Source: Marchantia polymorpha subsp. ruderalis (lineage: Eukaryota > Streptophyta > Marchantiopsida > Marchantiales > Marchantiaceae). From it: a stretch of DNA of 64,000 bases. The position numbers and the translations under genes are program-made. Shown in pieces: positions 37,511 through 49,286 of the stretch. The notes beneath the pieces are model-generated. The model saw nothing but the letters and a program-made list of their open reading frames with translations, did no database searches and had not been told where the DNA came from. Position 1 is the first letter of the stretch. Each line of letters starts with the position of its first letter. Where the stretch lies: the NCBI GenBank assembly GCA_037833965.1, contig AP031353.1:15192501-15256500 (forward strand), read 5' to 3'.

Positions 37511-38245
37511 ATGGTAGAATCCGCGACAATTTTCTACTTTTCTTTCATTTATTAGCTCTCCAAAGGTACCCAAATGCACTAGTCTTGTCAAAAGCTTTTC
37601 AACAATACCTAATTTGTTTATATTCCAACCAAGATTTTATCGGAGAAAATATTTTATGTATGAAATATGCACTCAGATGGAATATTCCTAACGGACGTAT
37701 TATTTATGACGGACGTAATAGTCAAATGAAAGATTTCCGAAATCAGCTTGAAATTGCCTAGATCTGCATATGATTGCTCGAACTTGATCGCGTTGCCCGA
37801 CATATCTGAGATTGTCCAAACTGTCTGCCTACGCGTCTGCATGTATGAATTAACCTTGTAACGTGTCTTCCTACATGACAGCTCTTCGCGTGTCCTACGC
37901 GCTACGTAACTTGTCTTGTGAAACCGGATGTTGCACATGTGTACTAAGTCATAGAAGCAGCCAGGACAGTAATGATAATTAGCCAATACATACCTAAGTT
38001 TAGCTAGTTATGACTAAACTAGCTAGGTATAACTAAGTTTATATAATCATGACTAAGTTTAGCTATAATGTTTATATTTGGCGGAATAATTATCGAAGTT
38101 CTAAAAGATTTGGGTGATCATTTCTATTTTTTCTTCTACAAAGGTTTAGATTTCAAGTTATTAAACTTTTGATTATAAGTTTGGATTTGATTGGTTTGAC
38201 TAAATGTATAAAAGATGATTGGCTAGACGAACTCTAATGTTGACT
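37511..38245. other. Spacer within the repeat block
   Basis: No supported gene; an open frame at 37654-37986 (minus) has no known domain. A small cluster of TAGCTAGTT/AACTAGCTA inverted words and ACTAAGTTTA repeats occurs at about 37995-38075. Confidence 0.4.
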
Positions 38246-38440
38246 TAGTGGCTAAGAAGCTTCTAGAAATTATAAAGCTTCCAATGACATGTCACCACTT
38301 CAATCTCAGATTTTAGAAACTTCTAGAAGTTGACATTGCCACATATAGAGGGTTAGTCAAACCTACCTAGAGAAAAATGAGTTAAGAGAAATTACCACAA
38401 GTTACTATGATAATTTCTCAATGAGTATAAATAGAGAGGT
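38246..38440 (+). promoter_or_regulatory. Promoter-like region with two perfect heat-shock elements and a TATA box, possibly an LTR
   Basis: Two three-unit heat-shock elements (GAAnnTTCnnGAA) lie at 38256-38268 (GAAGCTTCTAGAA) and 38316-38328 (GAAACTTCTAGAA), 60 bp apart. A consensus TATA box, TATAAATAGAG, follows at 38426-38436, with a likely start near 38460. Downstream there is no protein frame, only a leader-like stretch with AATAAGG at about 38505. A TGTTGACTT sequence just upstream (about 38238) could be an LTR start. HSEs in an LTR promoter are known from the heat-activated ONSEN Copia element of Arabidopsis; an LTR origin here is inference, since I find no primer-binding site or retroelement genes. 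Confidence 0.45.
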
Positions 38441-38699
38441 AGAGTGGCGCATCTCAAGCAAGTTTGGAGTGTTCATGTGTGAGTACTTGTTTCATGAATG
38501 AAGGAATAAGGTTTTTCAGTATCTTGAAATATAGACGTGTGTTTGAGTTTGTTTGAATTGAGTGATGTATCGAGAGTTTGTGTGAGAGGACGTTTGGGAC
38601 ACGAGTATGAGTAAGAAATCTAGTCGTCTAGAACCATGATGAGCTACCACAAAACCATCTGAGGTAAACATGAGTGAGAGTTAGCCCGAAGATTGCAGT

Positions 38700-39000
38700 C
38701 CACGCCTAAGGAGCTGCTTGCGTGTTGTGTGTGTATCTACGTGGCCAGCTTGCATGTTCCGTCCGTGCTGCTTGCATCTACGAGCTAACTTGCATGTGTC
38801 ACTCACATCTACGTGTTGTTCCGCGCGTGCTACCTTGACACGTGTTGGCTTGCGATTTGTGCTCACGACACTCCGCGTCCTATGTGCATCACGTGTTACC
38901 CCACATGTCATCCAATCGTGCATCTTAGAGATTGATGTGGCGCAAACGCATGTTGTGACACTACGAAATGATTGACGAATCAATCACGTGACGTGACGTG
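38700..39000. repeat. Degenerate CTTGCATGT/CTACGTG repeats with an ACGTG cluster
   Basis: A GC-richer patch contains several imperfect copies of CTTGCATGT and ATCTACGTG-like words, ending in CACGTGACGTGACGTG at 38985-39000. The ACGT-core cluster resembles bZIP/ABRE or G-box sites, but within such a repetitive patch its function is doubtful. Open frames on both strands through the patch are low-quality shadows. Confidence 0.5.
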
Positions 39001-39114
39001 TCTCATGTGGGAGGTTGATGTGACATTTGGTGTTTGATGTGTTGTCTACATGGAATGACACATATTACTGCGGGGTCAAAAGCCTACCTCTTTGCACGGT
39101 GCACTCCTCGTGCA

Positions 39115-40550
39115 CGATAACATGTTTAACATGTGAAGAAGTGAGTTTACAAACTCAATCTTGGATTGAATACCTAGTCTATGCGATAAGCTAGCTAACT
39201 AGAGATTAACCCGAAACACATGAATCATATATTGTAATTGTAACAACCTTTTGAACAGATACAAGAAATGTGCATATGATGCATGCTTGAATTGCATTGA
39301 AGATTCAGTGTTTCTTCCTTGCACATCCTGAATTCTCCAAATTGCATCACCGAATTGCTACTCTAGCATTTACAAACCTGAGAGAGTATTTAAAATTTGA
39401 ACAACCACACATATTTCATCCAAAACAAACGCATCTTCAATCTCAACTCATTTAATCTGCACACTAGAACATGATTAACATGTGAAGAAGTGAGTTTAAA
39501 AACTCAAACTTGGATTAAATACCCCAAACCAGGCGGTGAACTAGCTAAACATCGCTAACTAAAGGTTAATCGGAACACATGAATCAGACACTGTAATTGA
39601 TGACAACCTTTTGAGCGGATACAAGATATATGCGTATGATGCATGCTTGAACTGCACTGAAGGTTCACTATTTTGTCCGTGCATCTCCTATATTCTTCAA
39701 ATTGCATCATAGAATTGTTACTCTAGCATTTACAAACCTGCGTGAGGATTTTTAATTTGAACAACCACACATGCTTCATCCAAAAAATGCATTCTCTATC
39801 TCAATGCACTTGGTGTGCGTTGGAGAACATGATTAACATGTGGAAAAGTGAGTTTACAAACTCATCTTTGGATAAAATAATCCAGTCCAGGCAGCGAGCT
39901 AGCTTAACTTTGTTAACTAGAGATTAATCTAAACACATGAATCAGACTTGTAATTGATGACAACATTTTGAGCATTTATAAGATGTGTGCATATGATGCG
40001 TGCTTGAACTGCTATGAAAGTTTAATGTTTTGTCCGTGCATCTCTTGGTTTCTCCAGAACGCATCACCGAATTGTTACTCTAGCATTTACAAGCATGTGA
40101 CAGAATTTATAATTTGAACAACCACTCATGCTTCATCCAAAAAACACATTTTTCATCCCAATTCACATAATTTGCGCATATAACATGATTAATATGTGAA
40201 GAAGTGAGTTTACAAACTTGACCTTGGATTAAATACCCAAGTCCACACGGTGAACTAGCTAAACTTTGCTAACTAGATATTAATCCAAAACACATGAATC
40301 AGACATTGTATTTGATGATAACATTTTAAGCGGGTGCAAGATATGTGAGTATGATGCATGCTTTAACTACTACAAAGATTCAAGGTGTTGCACCTGCACT
40401 TCGTGGATTCTTCCAAACGCATCATTGAATAGCTACCCTAGCATTTACAAGCCTGCAAGAGGATTTATGATTTGAACAACCACACATGCTTCATCAAAAA
40501 ACACATTTTCTATCTCAACTCACTTAATCTGCTCCAATTGCGCTAAATGT
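39115..40550 (+). repeat. Tandem array B: four ~357-bp units
   Basis: Units start near 39119, 39470, 39826 and 40183 and carry the same landmark words as array A (CATGTGAAGAAGTGAGTTTACAAACT, then GCTAACTAGAG, TTGATGACAACCTTTTGAGC, GATGCATGCTTGAACTGC, CTCTAGCATTTACAA, ACCACACATGCTTCATCC), here without an inserted element. Orientation and copy number equal those of array A. Confidence 0.85.
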
Positions 40551-41066
40551 AGCTAGCTAGGGGTTATCCGAAACACATGAATTAACCTCAACATATAATA
40601 TAGATAAATGTAATATATATTTCAAATAGTGGTCATAAAGTCAATGAGATTATGAAAATATATTAACATATTTTATTATTAACTATGTTCATCAGATATC
40701 ATGACCACGTACTAAATTTTTAGCCTTATTGAATGTAAAATAACATTAATCTGCTTTGATCAACCATGACTAACTAAAGTAGTTGGAAACCAAAATATCT
40801 CTCTTTTTATATATTAATATTAATATTATTTCATAAAAAATGTTGAGATAAAACATGACTTTTGTTGCAAATTCTTCCCTAAGTGTCTTAATTTGGGCTA
40901 GTTATGATGTGTATACTTTCATCAACAATAAAAATCACAACAATCGTGGCCAAAAATTGTAGATGTGAATCAAATTAATGTCAACAAGTTGACAATAAAC
41001 TCAACTCCAGATTATCATGGAGATTACAAGAATGTCAAACTTGCCAAATTCATTCCCATCCTTGAA
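40551..41066 (+). repeat. Tail segment following array B
   Basis: Paralogous to 8046-8548. It opens with the GTAGCTAGCTAGGGGTTA-like stretch and runs to TCATTCCCATCCTTGAA, immediately before the right copy of the AT-rich direct repeat. No open frame. Confidence 0.75.
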
Positions 41067-41460
41067 TTTTTGATGTCGAATCTTATAATATGCTTATTTA
41101 AAATAAAAATAAAAATATGAAAAATAATGTCTTATAATTCAAGTTTTAATATATAAAATAATCATAAAAAATGATATTGAAATAACATCCAACAATGAAT
41201 TTAATTATAGATTTCATAGATAAACTTGTATATCATGTATGTAATGCCTAAATATATAAATATTAAATAAACAAATCAAAATTTGATATTTATATAAATT
41301 TTCAAATTTTATAAATTTCACTAGAAGTAAGTTTTCATATCTTGATAAAATACAAAATGAGCTATCGATATCAATGAGCTGTCTTTTTTTATTTAACCAG
41401 TATTTGAATTTTAGCTTTTAAATTTATGTTTCAACAATTGAAATATCAAGAAAATTTTTC
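41067..41460 (+). repeat. AT-rich ~400-bp direct repeat, right copy
   Basis: Begins TTTTTGATGTCGAAT and parallels 37096-37510 through the landmarks listed there. The two copies bracket about 3.6 kb holding the heat-element promoter, the ACGTG patch and array B with its tail. Confidence 0.75.
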
Positions 41461-44400
41461 CTAGTATGAATAATTATAATATAATTCCTAGTATAGATTT
41501 TTTCACATGATTAATACTAAATATGTTTGAAATATAAATATAAATATATATGATTTCATATTAATATAAGTACTTTACAAATATTTGACATGAAGTTAGT
41601 TTTTATGGAAAATGTAATAATAAATAGGAATATTAATTGGATACTTCAATAAAAATCGATATTGATATCTTTAGATCAAGATTAACACAAAATTTATATT
41701 CTTGACAAGTAGATTTATAGAAACTTACAAAAATATATTGGAGGTCTAACATTATGAAATTGACATGAATATGAAACAGAAATAAAAAAAAGGTTCAAAA
41801 TATTATGTCTTTATTTATAAAAATTAAACATCTATATATGTGGAAATCTGGTTTTAAATACATTTATTTAAATGATTGCAATATAAAAAAACACTTTATA
41901 TCACCCCAAAATTAACATGAAAAGAGTTCAAAAAAATAGAAACCTGTCATGCATTTTAAGAGATATAATTTGTGGTACTTTTCTGCAATGAAAAGTCGTA
42001 AGATATTCAATTGAGTAAGATTTGTATCATTTAGATTCAAATTTTTTAGGAAATTAGAAGATAAAAAAAAGGTAATATGATTAGTAACTTATTTTGAATT
42101 TGATTTGATTGTGTATATTTTAATTTTACCTAATGACATCTTCTGTGGAAAGTTGAGGAATATTTTCTAATTTTGTGTAATCATAATTTCCAAACTCATT
42201 TCAAGATAGTGAAGAATATCATCATATGGTCAAGACATGTAATTTCACGGATATAGTGTACACCGTCAGTGTAATCAAGTTCAAAAATTTACAAAAAATC
42301 ATTTTCACTCATCAACTAGATGGAAAGTCATTGTTCTGTACGGAAAACTTTATCATACAATTTTTTATGATGAAGGCAGTGTCCGAAGAAGCTCATTGAT
42401 ACCTGTTGTCTGCATATCAATTGTAATCATTCATTTCTACCTGGGCAAGGGTTGTTGTGGAAATTGTAGAGAAACTTCTAAACTTTGGGATCGTTGTGTA
42501 CGTGTGAAATCACAACCAGCACACTGATCTCTGGAACTGACCAGATAAGTTCCATGCTTCGGTATCACCAACCGGAGATGATACCAAACAATACAACTGA
42601 ACTTCAGCATTGTCACACATGCTGCCATTAGGCACCATGTGATTTTGATGACAACATCTACCGGGAAATTCAACTGTAGGTGCCGTTAGCTGCAACAACA
42701 AAGTTTTGCTTTCATCTTGGCCAAAAGAATCAACAGCAGACTAGAATGACTTCGAAGCAAAATATGGAGATCTTATAACTAATAAGACGGTTTTGTTTCC
42801 GTAAAAAAGTGAGCTAATTTGAGAAGTATATTCTATGACCTCGGAAATACAGATAGTCTGTAGTGCTGCAGTGCAGATATGCGTGGCGAACAATGTTGAA
42901 GTAATTGCAAGTACTTGGCCTCCATTACTCTCTCCAGATTCTCATTTCAAATAGTAGATTTACTAGTTTCTGGATTCGATGATTACATCGACAGTGGCTG
43001 ATTTCACAACATTTGAAACATCGATCATGACAGCAACGTGGCGTTTCAAAAGGATCAGATCTTGTGCTTGCAGAAAACATAAAGTGATTGGCAAATCAAG
43101 ATTGTTAAGTACAGGAATTGCTATCAGAGAGAAATCTACGCCTCAATCAGTGAATGATTGAAATGAGATTTAGTCCTCGGGGTTCATAGGATCTTTGCAG
43201 CTTATGTATGTCTGCCAGTTGATATAGTGGATCACCGAATTCAAGTAGCCTGTGGGCACTTTGCCTTGATTGCTTTTCCGGTTTCTAGGATGTATGTCCT
43301 TCGTGGCTTGTGTTGTCGAGGATCAAACTTGAAGTATAAAGTACTATCAAGCTTCAACATTTCAGACCCCCAGAAATATCTCAAATTAGAAGGATCTGGT
43401 CTCGCTAAAGGTGGACAGACTCCGTAATCTTCATAACATAGCAGCACCTTCAATCATGCACAGAGACATGTACATACAGTGTAACAGCAGAAGAAGCAGG
43501 GAAGAACCATGAAGGTGAAAGAGTTTGAGATATTCCAGCAGAGAAGGCCTTCAACTCATAGATAATTAATAAGATTAAGTGGCACACTCCGCTGTGTGTA
43601 AATGTCATGTTGTCCGAGAATTCTTGACTACGGCATTACTGGTTGGATCAGATGGCTGATTAGACCCACCATGTACTCCTCGTGACAAGAATAGCTTACG
43701 AAACAGTATCTTTATAGGTATTTTTATGACATTTGTAGAATAATTTTCGTAAGGCTAGACACGAATCTTGAGTTTCATCCATATTGAAACGCATATCAAG
43801 GATATTCTAGATCTCTCATGTAGCTAGCCAATCATGTTTCCTTCGCGTTCGAATCGAAGTCAATACAATTTAATTCACGCCATTTAAAGCATCTGGAGAG
43901 AACGAAAGGAAAGACTTCCAGGGAGCCAAATCCTGAATGTGACAGAAGTGGAGCTCCCTTCCGACATGAGACTACTGGCTATGAGGCTGCCATCCTCGAA
44001 TCGAAAATCTTGTTGAACCTTTGGATGAAAGATCAAACTTTCGTCCAACTCTGGACCACTAAGTGCCATGTAAATATATATATGAACAAGGAGGCAAGCA
44101 GTTTCAGGGGGAATCTGATCCTCCTGGTCAAGCTCAGGATATATGTATAAGAAGTCCGTGCAAACGTTGAAGCTTATCATCTAGCATCGGAATCTGTCTC
44201 TTATGACAAACTATTAAGAATCTCCCTCGGCCCCATCCCACGCGTCTTTAGGTGGAATCGACAAGGAGTCTAAGAATATTCATGACACTCCCTGCAGGTC
44301 ACTTCTGGCTTGAGAATAAGACGATTTGCACTTTGATGGCTTCATCCTTGGATGCTGAGAATATGTTTACAAGAGTAGTTGAAATTAGGCAAAAATTATT

Positions 44401-45353
44401 CTCGGATATCACCTCATGTTGTCGAATTTGACACTTTTCAGATTATAACAGTGGGTCAATGAAAGAGAAGAGTGGTAAGAAGGGGCCGGCCACTTCAATG
44501 TTCCAGTACAGTTCGAAGCATAAAGCCTGGACACTCGTCTTCACTATTCTCATATTAAACTAATAATCATGTATAGCATTGTGTCATGGAAGTAAGAAGA
44601 AATGCAGCGGGCCTGTGCCTGCTTAAAAAGGTGCTCTACTATAATGAAGTAACAGAAGACTAAGCAGGAAAGAAATTGCTTTCCTACTTGAAGGATTTTA
44701 ATCATTTATGGTGAAGTGTATCGTACGTAAACACAACATTCTGTTCGGTAAATTTTGTCTATTCAGATTCAATTTTCTGAGTCTAAGTTGACAACATTCC
44801 AGATCACATCATATGTGCCGTGCGTCCGTGCGGGATTTTCACTTTTTGTCGAGGAAATATTTTCCATGTACGTCAGTGCGAGCTTTCAACTTTCCTAGTG
44901 GAACTTTTTTTCCCACACCATCGATGAGACTAAAAATTTATCCGGATGACCAAGTCGCTTTTCTATATTCATGCTTGCGATGAATCACAGAGCACTTTCC
45001 ATCACATTTTTCTGCCCTAGGTGATCGTGGCCACAAATCATACATGTGACTGGGCAGAGAAGTGCTGACAGCTCTTTTCAGACAACGTTGCGCAATACTT
45101 GTGATATGGAGGGCCATGTTCAGAGTTGCAGGGCACAACTCTGAACATGGTTCTCGTCTGTCATTTATGTCACAGTGCAACCTGTAAAGTAAACATGAGA
45201 GTTGAACAAAGTGGCTTACAGTTGGTTTCGGTTCTGGCAGTGTTTCACCCGCTTAACCTGGGCAATGACTTTAACATCTGTTTTTATATGATCCAAAACC
45301 GATGATTAAACCCAACCTCCGAGCTCACTGACGCCACTTCGTTCTGTTACCAG
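41461..45353. other. AT-rich spacer grading into mixed sequence, no supported gene
   Basis: To about 42.3 kb the sequence is AT-rich. Beyond it, minus-strand frames at 42437-42673, 43241-43453 and 43884-44180 have passable composition (MLKLDSTLYFKFDPRQHKP at about 43370) but I could not link them by splice phase or name a family. Confidence 0.4.
45114..45150. repeat. Perfect 15-bp inverted repeat
   Basis: CCATGTTCAGAGTTG at 45114-45128 and its exact complement CAACTCTGAACATGG at 45136-45150 are separated by 7 bases. It may fold as a short hairpin in DNA or RNA on either strand. Confidence 0.9.
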
Positions 45354-45540
45354 CCTTTGTTTTCGGCGCTCTTGCGATTGGCTTGATCGTGTACGACATG
45401 TCCACTCATGTCTGGCACAGCACTTCGTACCAGCTACGCCAGATTCCAATTGTCTACCGTCATCTGGAAGTACACAATACTGACAACTTGGGGACGGTGA
45501 TATACGGCTATTCGGTCTCCACAAACACACATTACCTTGA
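45354..45540 (+). pseudogene. Possible isolated exon of an APD-like membrane protein
   Basis: Between a CAG acceptor (45351-45353) and a GTAGAT donor (45541), one frame is open and reads like the N-terminal part of plant APD-type membrane RING proteins: a transmembrane stretch (AFVFGALAIGLIVYD), then VWHSTSYQLRQIPIVYRHLEV and GTVIYGYSVSTNTHYLE. In APD proteins a TM helix is followed by a P(I/F)-V-x-x-(I/L)-x-V ... G-x-V-x-YGF pattern. I find no continuing exon or RING domain before the neighbouring kinase gene, so this may be a gene fragment. The similarity is from memory and could be chance. Confidence 0.2.
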
Positions 45541-46404
45541 GTAGATCGACTTTTTCTTTTCTGCATGTCTAATTTGATTTAAGATAACACTGACGTAAAG
45601 CCGCTTCCACGGACTTTGACATTCCGTATTCACTTGGTTCTCTTAGAGATTGCCCGTCCCAAGCACGTATGGATGATGTCACCGTTCTTGGGACCACTTT
45701 GGTGCCGTCGTCGCTACTTTGAAGAGAACAAACAATAACCTTGAGGTTAAATCCTTGGCAGAATTTATGCCTAGGGGTCATCGAACGTACCGAAAGTCTT
45801 TGACAATGGGAGCCAGGGAAGTGATGCTTGTAGATCTACGATTCCGTCTTGGACAGTTCACGAACTTCTATATACATGGCGATGGTTGTTGAACTTGAGC
45901 TGACCTCTCTGATTTCAATGTCCAGAACGTTCTGGAAATACTCTGCAGAGTTCAGAGCTACTGCTACTTTTCTACCGATGATGCGAGGCCTCGATTCGGG
46001 TGGAAGTTCCCGCCAGAGGTTCTGTCTTGGTCAAGACTTCCATCATCTGCAGTGGTGACGACAGTAGACTTTGCCCATAAAACTCAATCAGGTCGTGGAG
46101 GCCATACCCTAATGGTCCCGGGGTCACCTCGACGAAAGAAGATGGTACGATCAGACCCGAACGAGACATGAAATCGTACCTTTTCTCCAGTCATGGTCGT
46201 ACAGCCTAGCTGGTGAATGTCAACTTTGACGCAAAAGCCGAAAGCTGCATGTCTTGCAGTTTGAAATCATTGGACAAAATTATCACTTTCTCTATTTCTA
46301 ATTTCAGGCTTAGAAGCAGGTCTTGCGCGAGGGCGCCTCACATCAATCGCTTTGTTCTTGATCTAATATACACTGTACATTTTTTTGACTGTGCAAATTG
46401 TGCA
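45541..46404. other. Ambiguous stretch downstream of the LRR-RLK gene
   Basis: Several frames are open on both strands (45569-45781 minus, 45849-46058 plus, and a plus frame through about 45925-46171) without known motifs. The right part should contain the 3' UTR of the minus-strand receptor kinase. Confidence 0.35.
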
Positions 46405-49286
46405 TCAGTTCCTTTTGGGTCTAGGACTTGACAATCTTTCGATTTGCATCAGCATGTCTCTAACATCTTTCATGCTCGGCCGTTTGGCCGGTGAATTTTC
46501 GCTGCACAGCAAGCCTACTCTTACCATGAGCTGGATCTGATCTTCATGAACCGCCAACTCGTTCTGGATCCTGCTGTCCAAAACCGTGAGCATCCTGTCC
46601 GGATTCTCAGCTGCATCGGCAACCCACTCCCTCAAAGAAACATCTTGCTCGAAACGATGGGTCGGTCTTTTCCTCGTGAGAAGCTCGAGAAGGAGGATGC
46701 CGTAATTGAACACGTCGCCTTTCGTTGAAACTTTCGGCGAAATTCCATACTCTGTTTAAATGCATCATGAATGATGAGTCAATGCCAGAACCTTTTAATC
46801 ATACAAACGTAGAAGTCTGAACCTACACTCATTTGCAGAGGAAGGAAAAGTAAGCGATAAAGAGGAAAAAGGGACGGAGGATCCTATGAAAACGTACTCG
46901 GATCGAATGAGTAAAACCGAATGATTAAGATGGGGCTAGGCCCCAATAAATTGGGATTATTTCTACTGCAACTAAGATATCCGAACTATTTGAAGAGGAA
47001 AGAATTGATAGAAGTAATACCTGGAGGGATGTAGCCCGTGGTTCCGAAAAGGGCACTGGTTGTACCGTCAGCACTGCTGTTTCCGATCGAAACGAGCTTC
47101 GAAATTCCCAAATCTGCCACTTTGGCAACAAAATTCTCGTCCAGAAGAATGTTACTGGGCTTGATGTCGAGGTGGATGATCGGACGAACGCATTCATGGT
47201 GAATATGAACCAAAGCTTCTGCGATCCCTATAGCAATTTCGAGGCGCATCTTCCAAGTGAGCTGACAGGTCTCAGAGCCGTGCAATTGGTAGTGAAGACT
47301 CCCGTTCGGCGCATATTCCAAAATCAGAGCCTTGATGTCCGGACTTGACAGAAAGCCATAGACTTTCAGCCAGTTCCGATGGCGTAGCGTTCCTAGCAGC
47401 TGCATCTCATGGTTGAACCTGTTGGCAGACCTCTCAACGTGATCCATGATCAGTTTTTTCACCGCAATCACCATTCCGTCGGGAAGAACTCCCTTATAGA
47501 CAACGCTCTTGGACCCCTCTCCGATGATATTGGCCTCGCTGAAATTGTTCGTTACACTGATCACATCCTGTACAGACAATTTTACTCCGTCGGTAAAATT
47601 GCTCATCTCCAAAATTGGTGCTAGCCTTGCAGTTGATTTCTTCTTCTTCCATGTGCACCAAATAGAAGCTGACAGTGCCACAATTCCGACAATGAGAGTG
47701 CCAAGTGCGACAGATATGTAGATCCACGTGCGACTCCTCTCCGCACTTGGACTATTACACACCACTCGCGTGGGCTCCCCACAGAGCTCCGAATTACCTG
47801 CAAAGGAATCGGTGGAGGAGTTCTGCCAACTGGTAGGAATGGATCCCTGTAACTGGTTATTGGAAAGATCTACGAATCGCATGAAAGAGAGCTCCCCGAG
47901 AGAACTTGGAATTCCACCCGAGAGTTCATTGTCCGACAAATCCAGCGACTCCAGTTCTTTGCAGGAGCTCAAAGAACTGGGAATGGAACCGGTCAAGAGA
48001 TTGAACGAGAAGTCAATTGACACAGCGTGCTCTAGCAACCCGATGCTGTCCGGAATCGCCCCAGTCAGCCTATTTTTCGAGAGATTCAACGTGGAAATGT
48101 TCGACTCCGATTGGAATGCAGGAAGTTCTCCACTGAGACTATTGTTGTTCAATCGGACTTCTGTCAGAGAAGAGCCATTGAGGCCACGTACGTAACCCGA
48201 CAACTGGTTGCTCCCAAGAATTAGCTCCTGGAGTCCTGGTAAGTGGTCGAACTCAGCCGGAATCATTCCCTGAAGCTCGTTACCCTCCAGGTTCAGTACC
48301 TGGAGGTTCATGAGTTTACCAAGAGAAGTAGGAATGGTTCCATTCAGACGGTTGAAGCTCAAGTTTATCTGCATCAGCAACAAACAATCACCCAACGAAC
48401 TCGGAATGCCCATCTCTAGCCTATTCGACTGAAGAGTGACATATTCCAACTTTGCGAGGCGTCCAATCACGACAGGAATTTCTCCATACAGCTGATTCTC
48501 TCCCAGATGCAGCTCTCGGAGGGCAGAGCAGTTTGCAATGGAGCTTGGTATGGGACCTTGGAGGGTGTTGGATTCAATGTACAGTTCCTCCAGGTTTGCC
48601 AAATTCCCTATCTGTGATGGTATACCTCCTGAAAGAGAGTTCAAGCTAAGGACGAGAACTTGGAGAGATGAGCAGTTTCCTAGACTGGCAGGAATAGTAT
48701 TAGTTAGCGTGTTGTTCCATAAACTCAAGTACCGAAGAGACTGCAGTCCTCCTAAAGAGTCAGGAATGCTTCCGGTTAAAGAGTTCGCGTTGAGGTCGAG
48801 GACCTCAAGCGACGAGCAGTTGGAGAGGTCAGAGGGAATACTGCCAGATAATGAGTTCATCGAGAGGTTGAGGGAGAGAAGGCTCTGATGAGAGCATAGA
48901 GAATCTGGGATTATGCCGCTGAATGTGTTATAGGATAAATCCAGAACCGTCAGAAACTGCAGCTGGCCCAGGACCGGAGATATGGTACCGCCCAACTCCC
49001 CACCCCTCAGAGAAATATTTACAACACGCAGACTCTCGTCGCAAGCCACGCCCTTCCACTGGCAGACTGCCGTTCCATCTCGCCAGCTCGCAAGCGTCGA
49101 ATTATCATCCACGACGCCTTTCTTGAACTCAAGAAGTATTCCCTTCTGCTCTTCTCCGACGTCCTGCAGAATTCTCCTTTCCCCAATCGAGCTCGCTTGC
49201 ACCTGCGAAGCTGACATTCTCTGCACGGTGCTCACACACAGGAAAAGGATGGCGAGGATCCATCGGAATTCGACGAATCTAGCCAT
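46405..49286 (-). CDS. LRR receptor-like serine/threonine protein kinase
   Basis: Plasma-membrane receptor kinase, 870 residues from two exons (49286-47021, 46751-46405) joined in phase across a 269-bp GT-AG intron inside the kinase activation segment. Start is the ATG reading MARFVEF; the upstream frame only offers a TTG. Order: hydrophobic signal sequence (about 9-19), LRR N-cap with ILLEFKKGVVDDNSTLASW and a C75/C82 pair, about 16 LRRs (residues 90-490; LxxLxLxxNxLxGxIP), a C-cap pair (C502, C510), one TM helix (about 522-544) and KKKK stop-transfer. Kinase domain about 585-860: GEGSKSVVYKG, VAVK-type lysine K610, catalytic loop HLDIKPSN (D707), DLG (D725) instead of DFG, GTTGYIPPEYG, and a C-terminal GLLCSENSPAKRPSM. 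The Leu before D707 makes it non-RD. Ligand and subfamily cannot be told. Plus-strand frames here are antisense shadows. Confidence 0.92.

Noticed and set aside
45925..46171. Plus-strand open stretch starting near NVLEILCRVQ
   Set aside because: Other frames on both strands are also open here and no motif distinguishes it.
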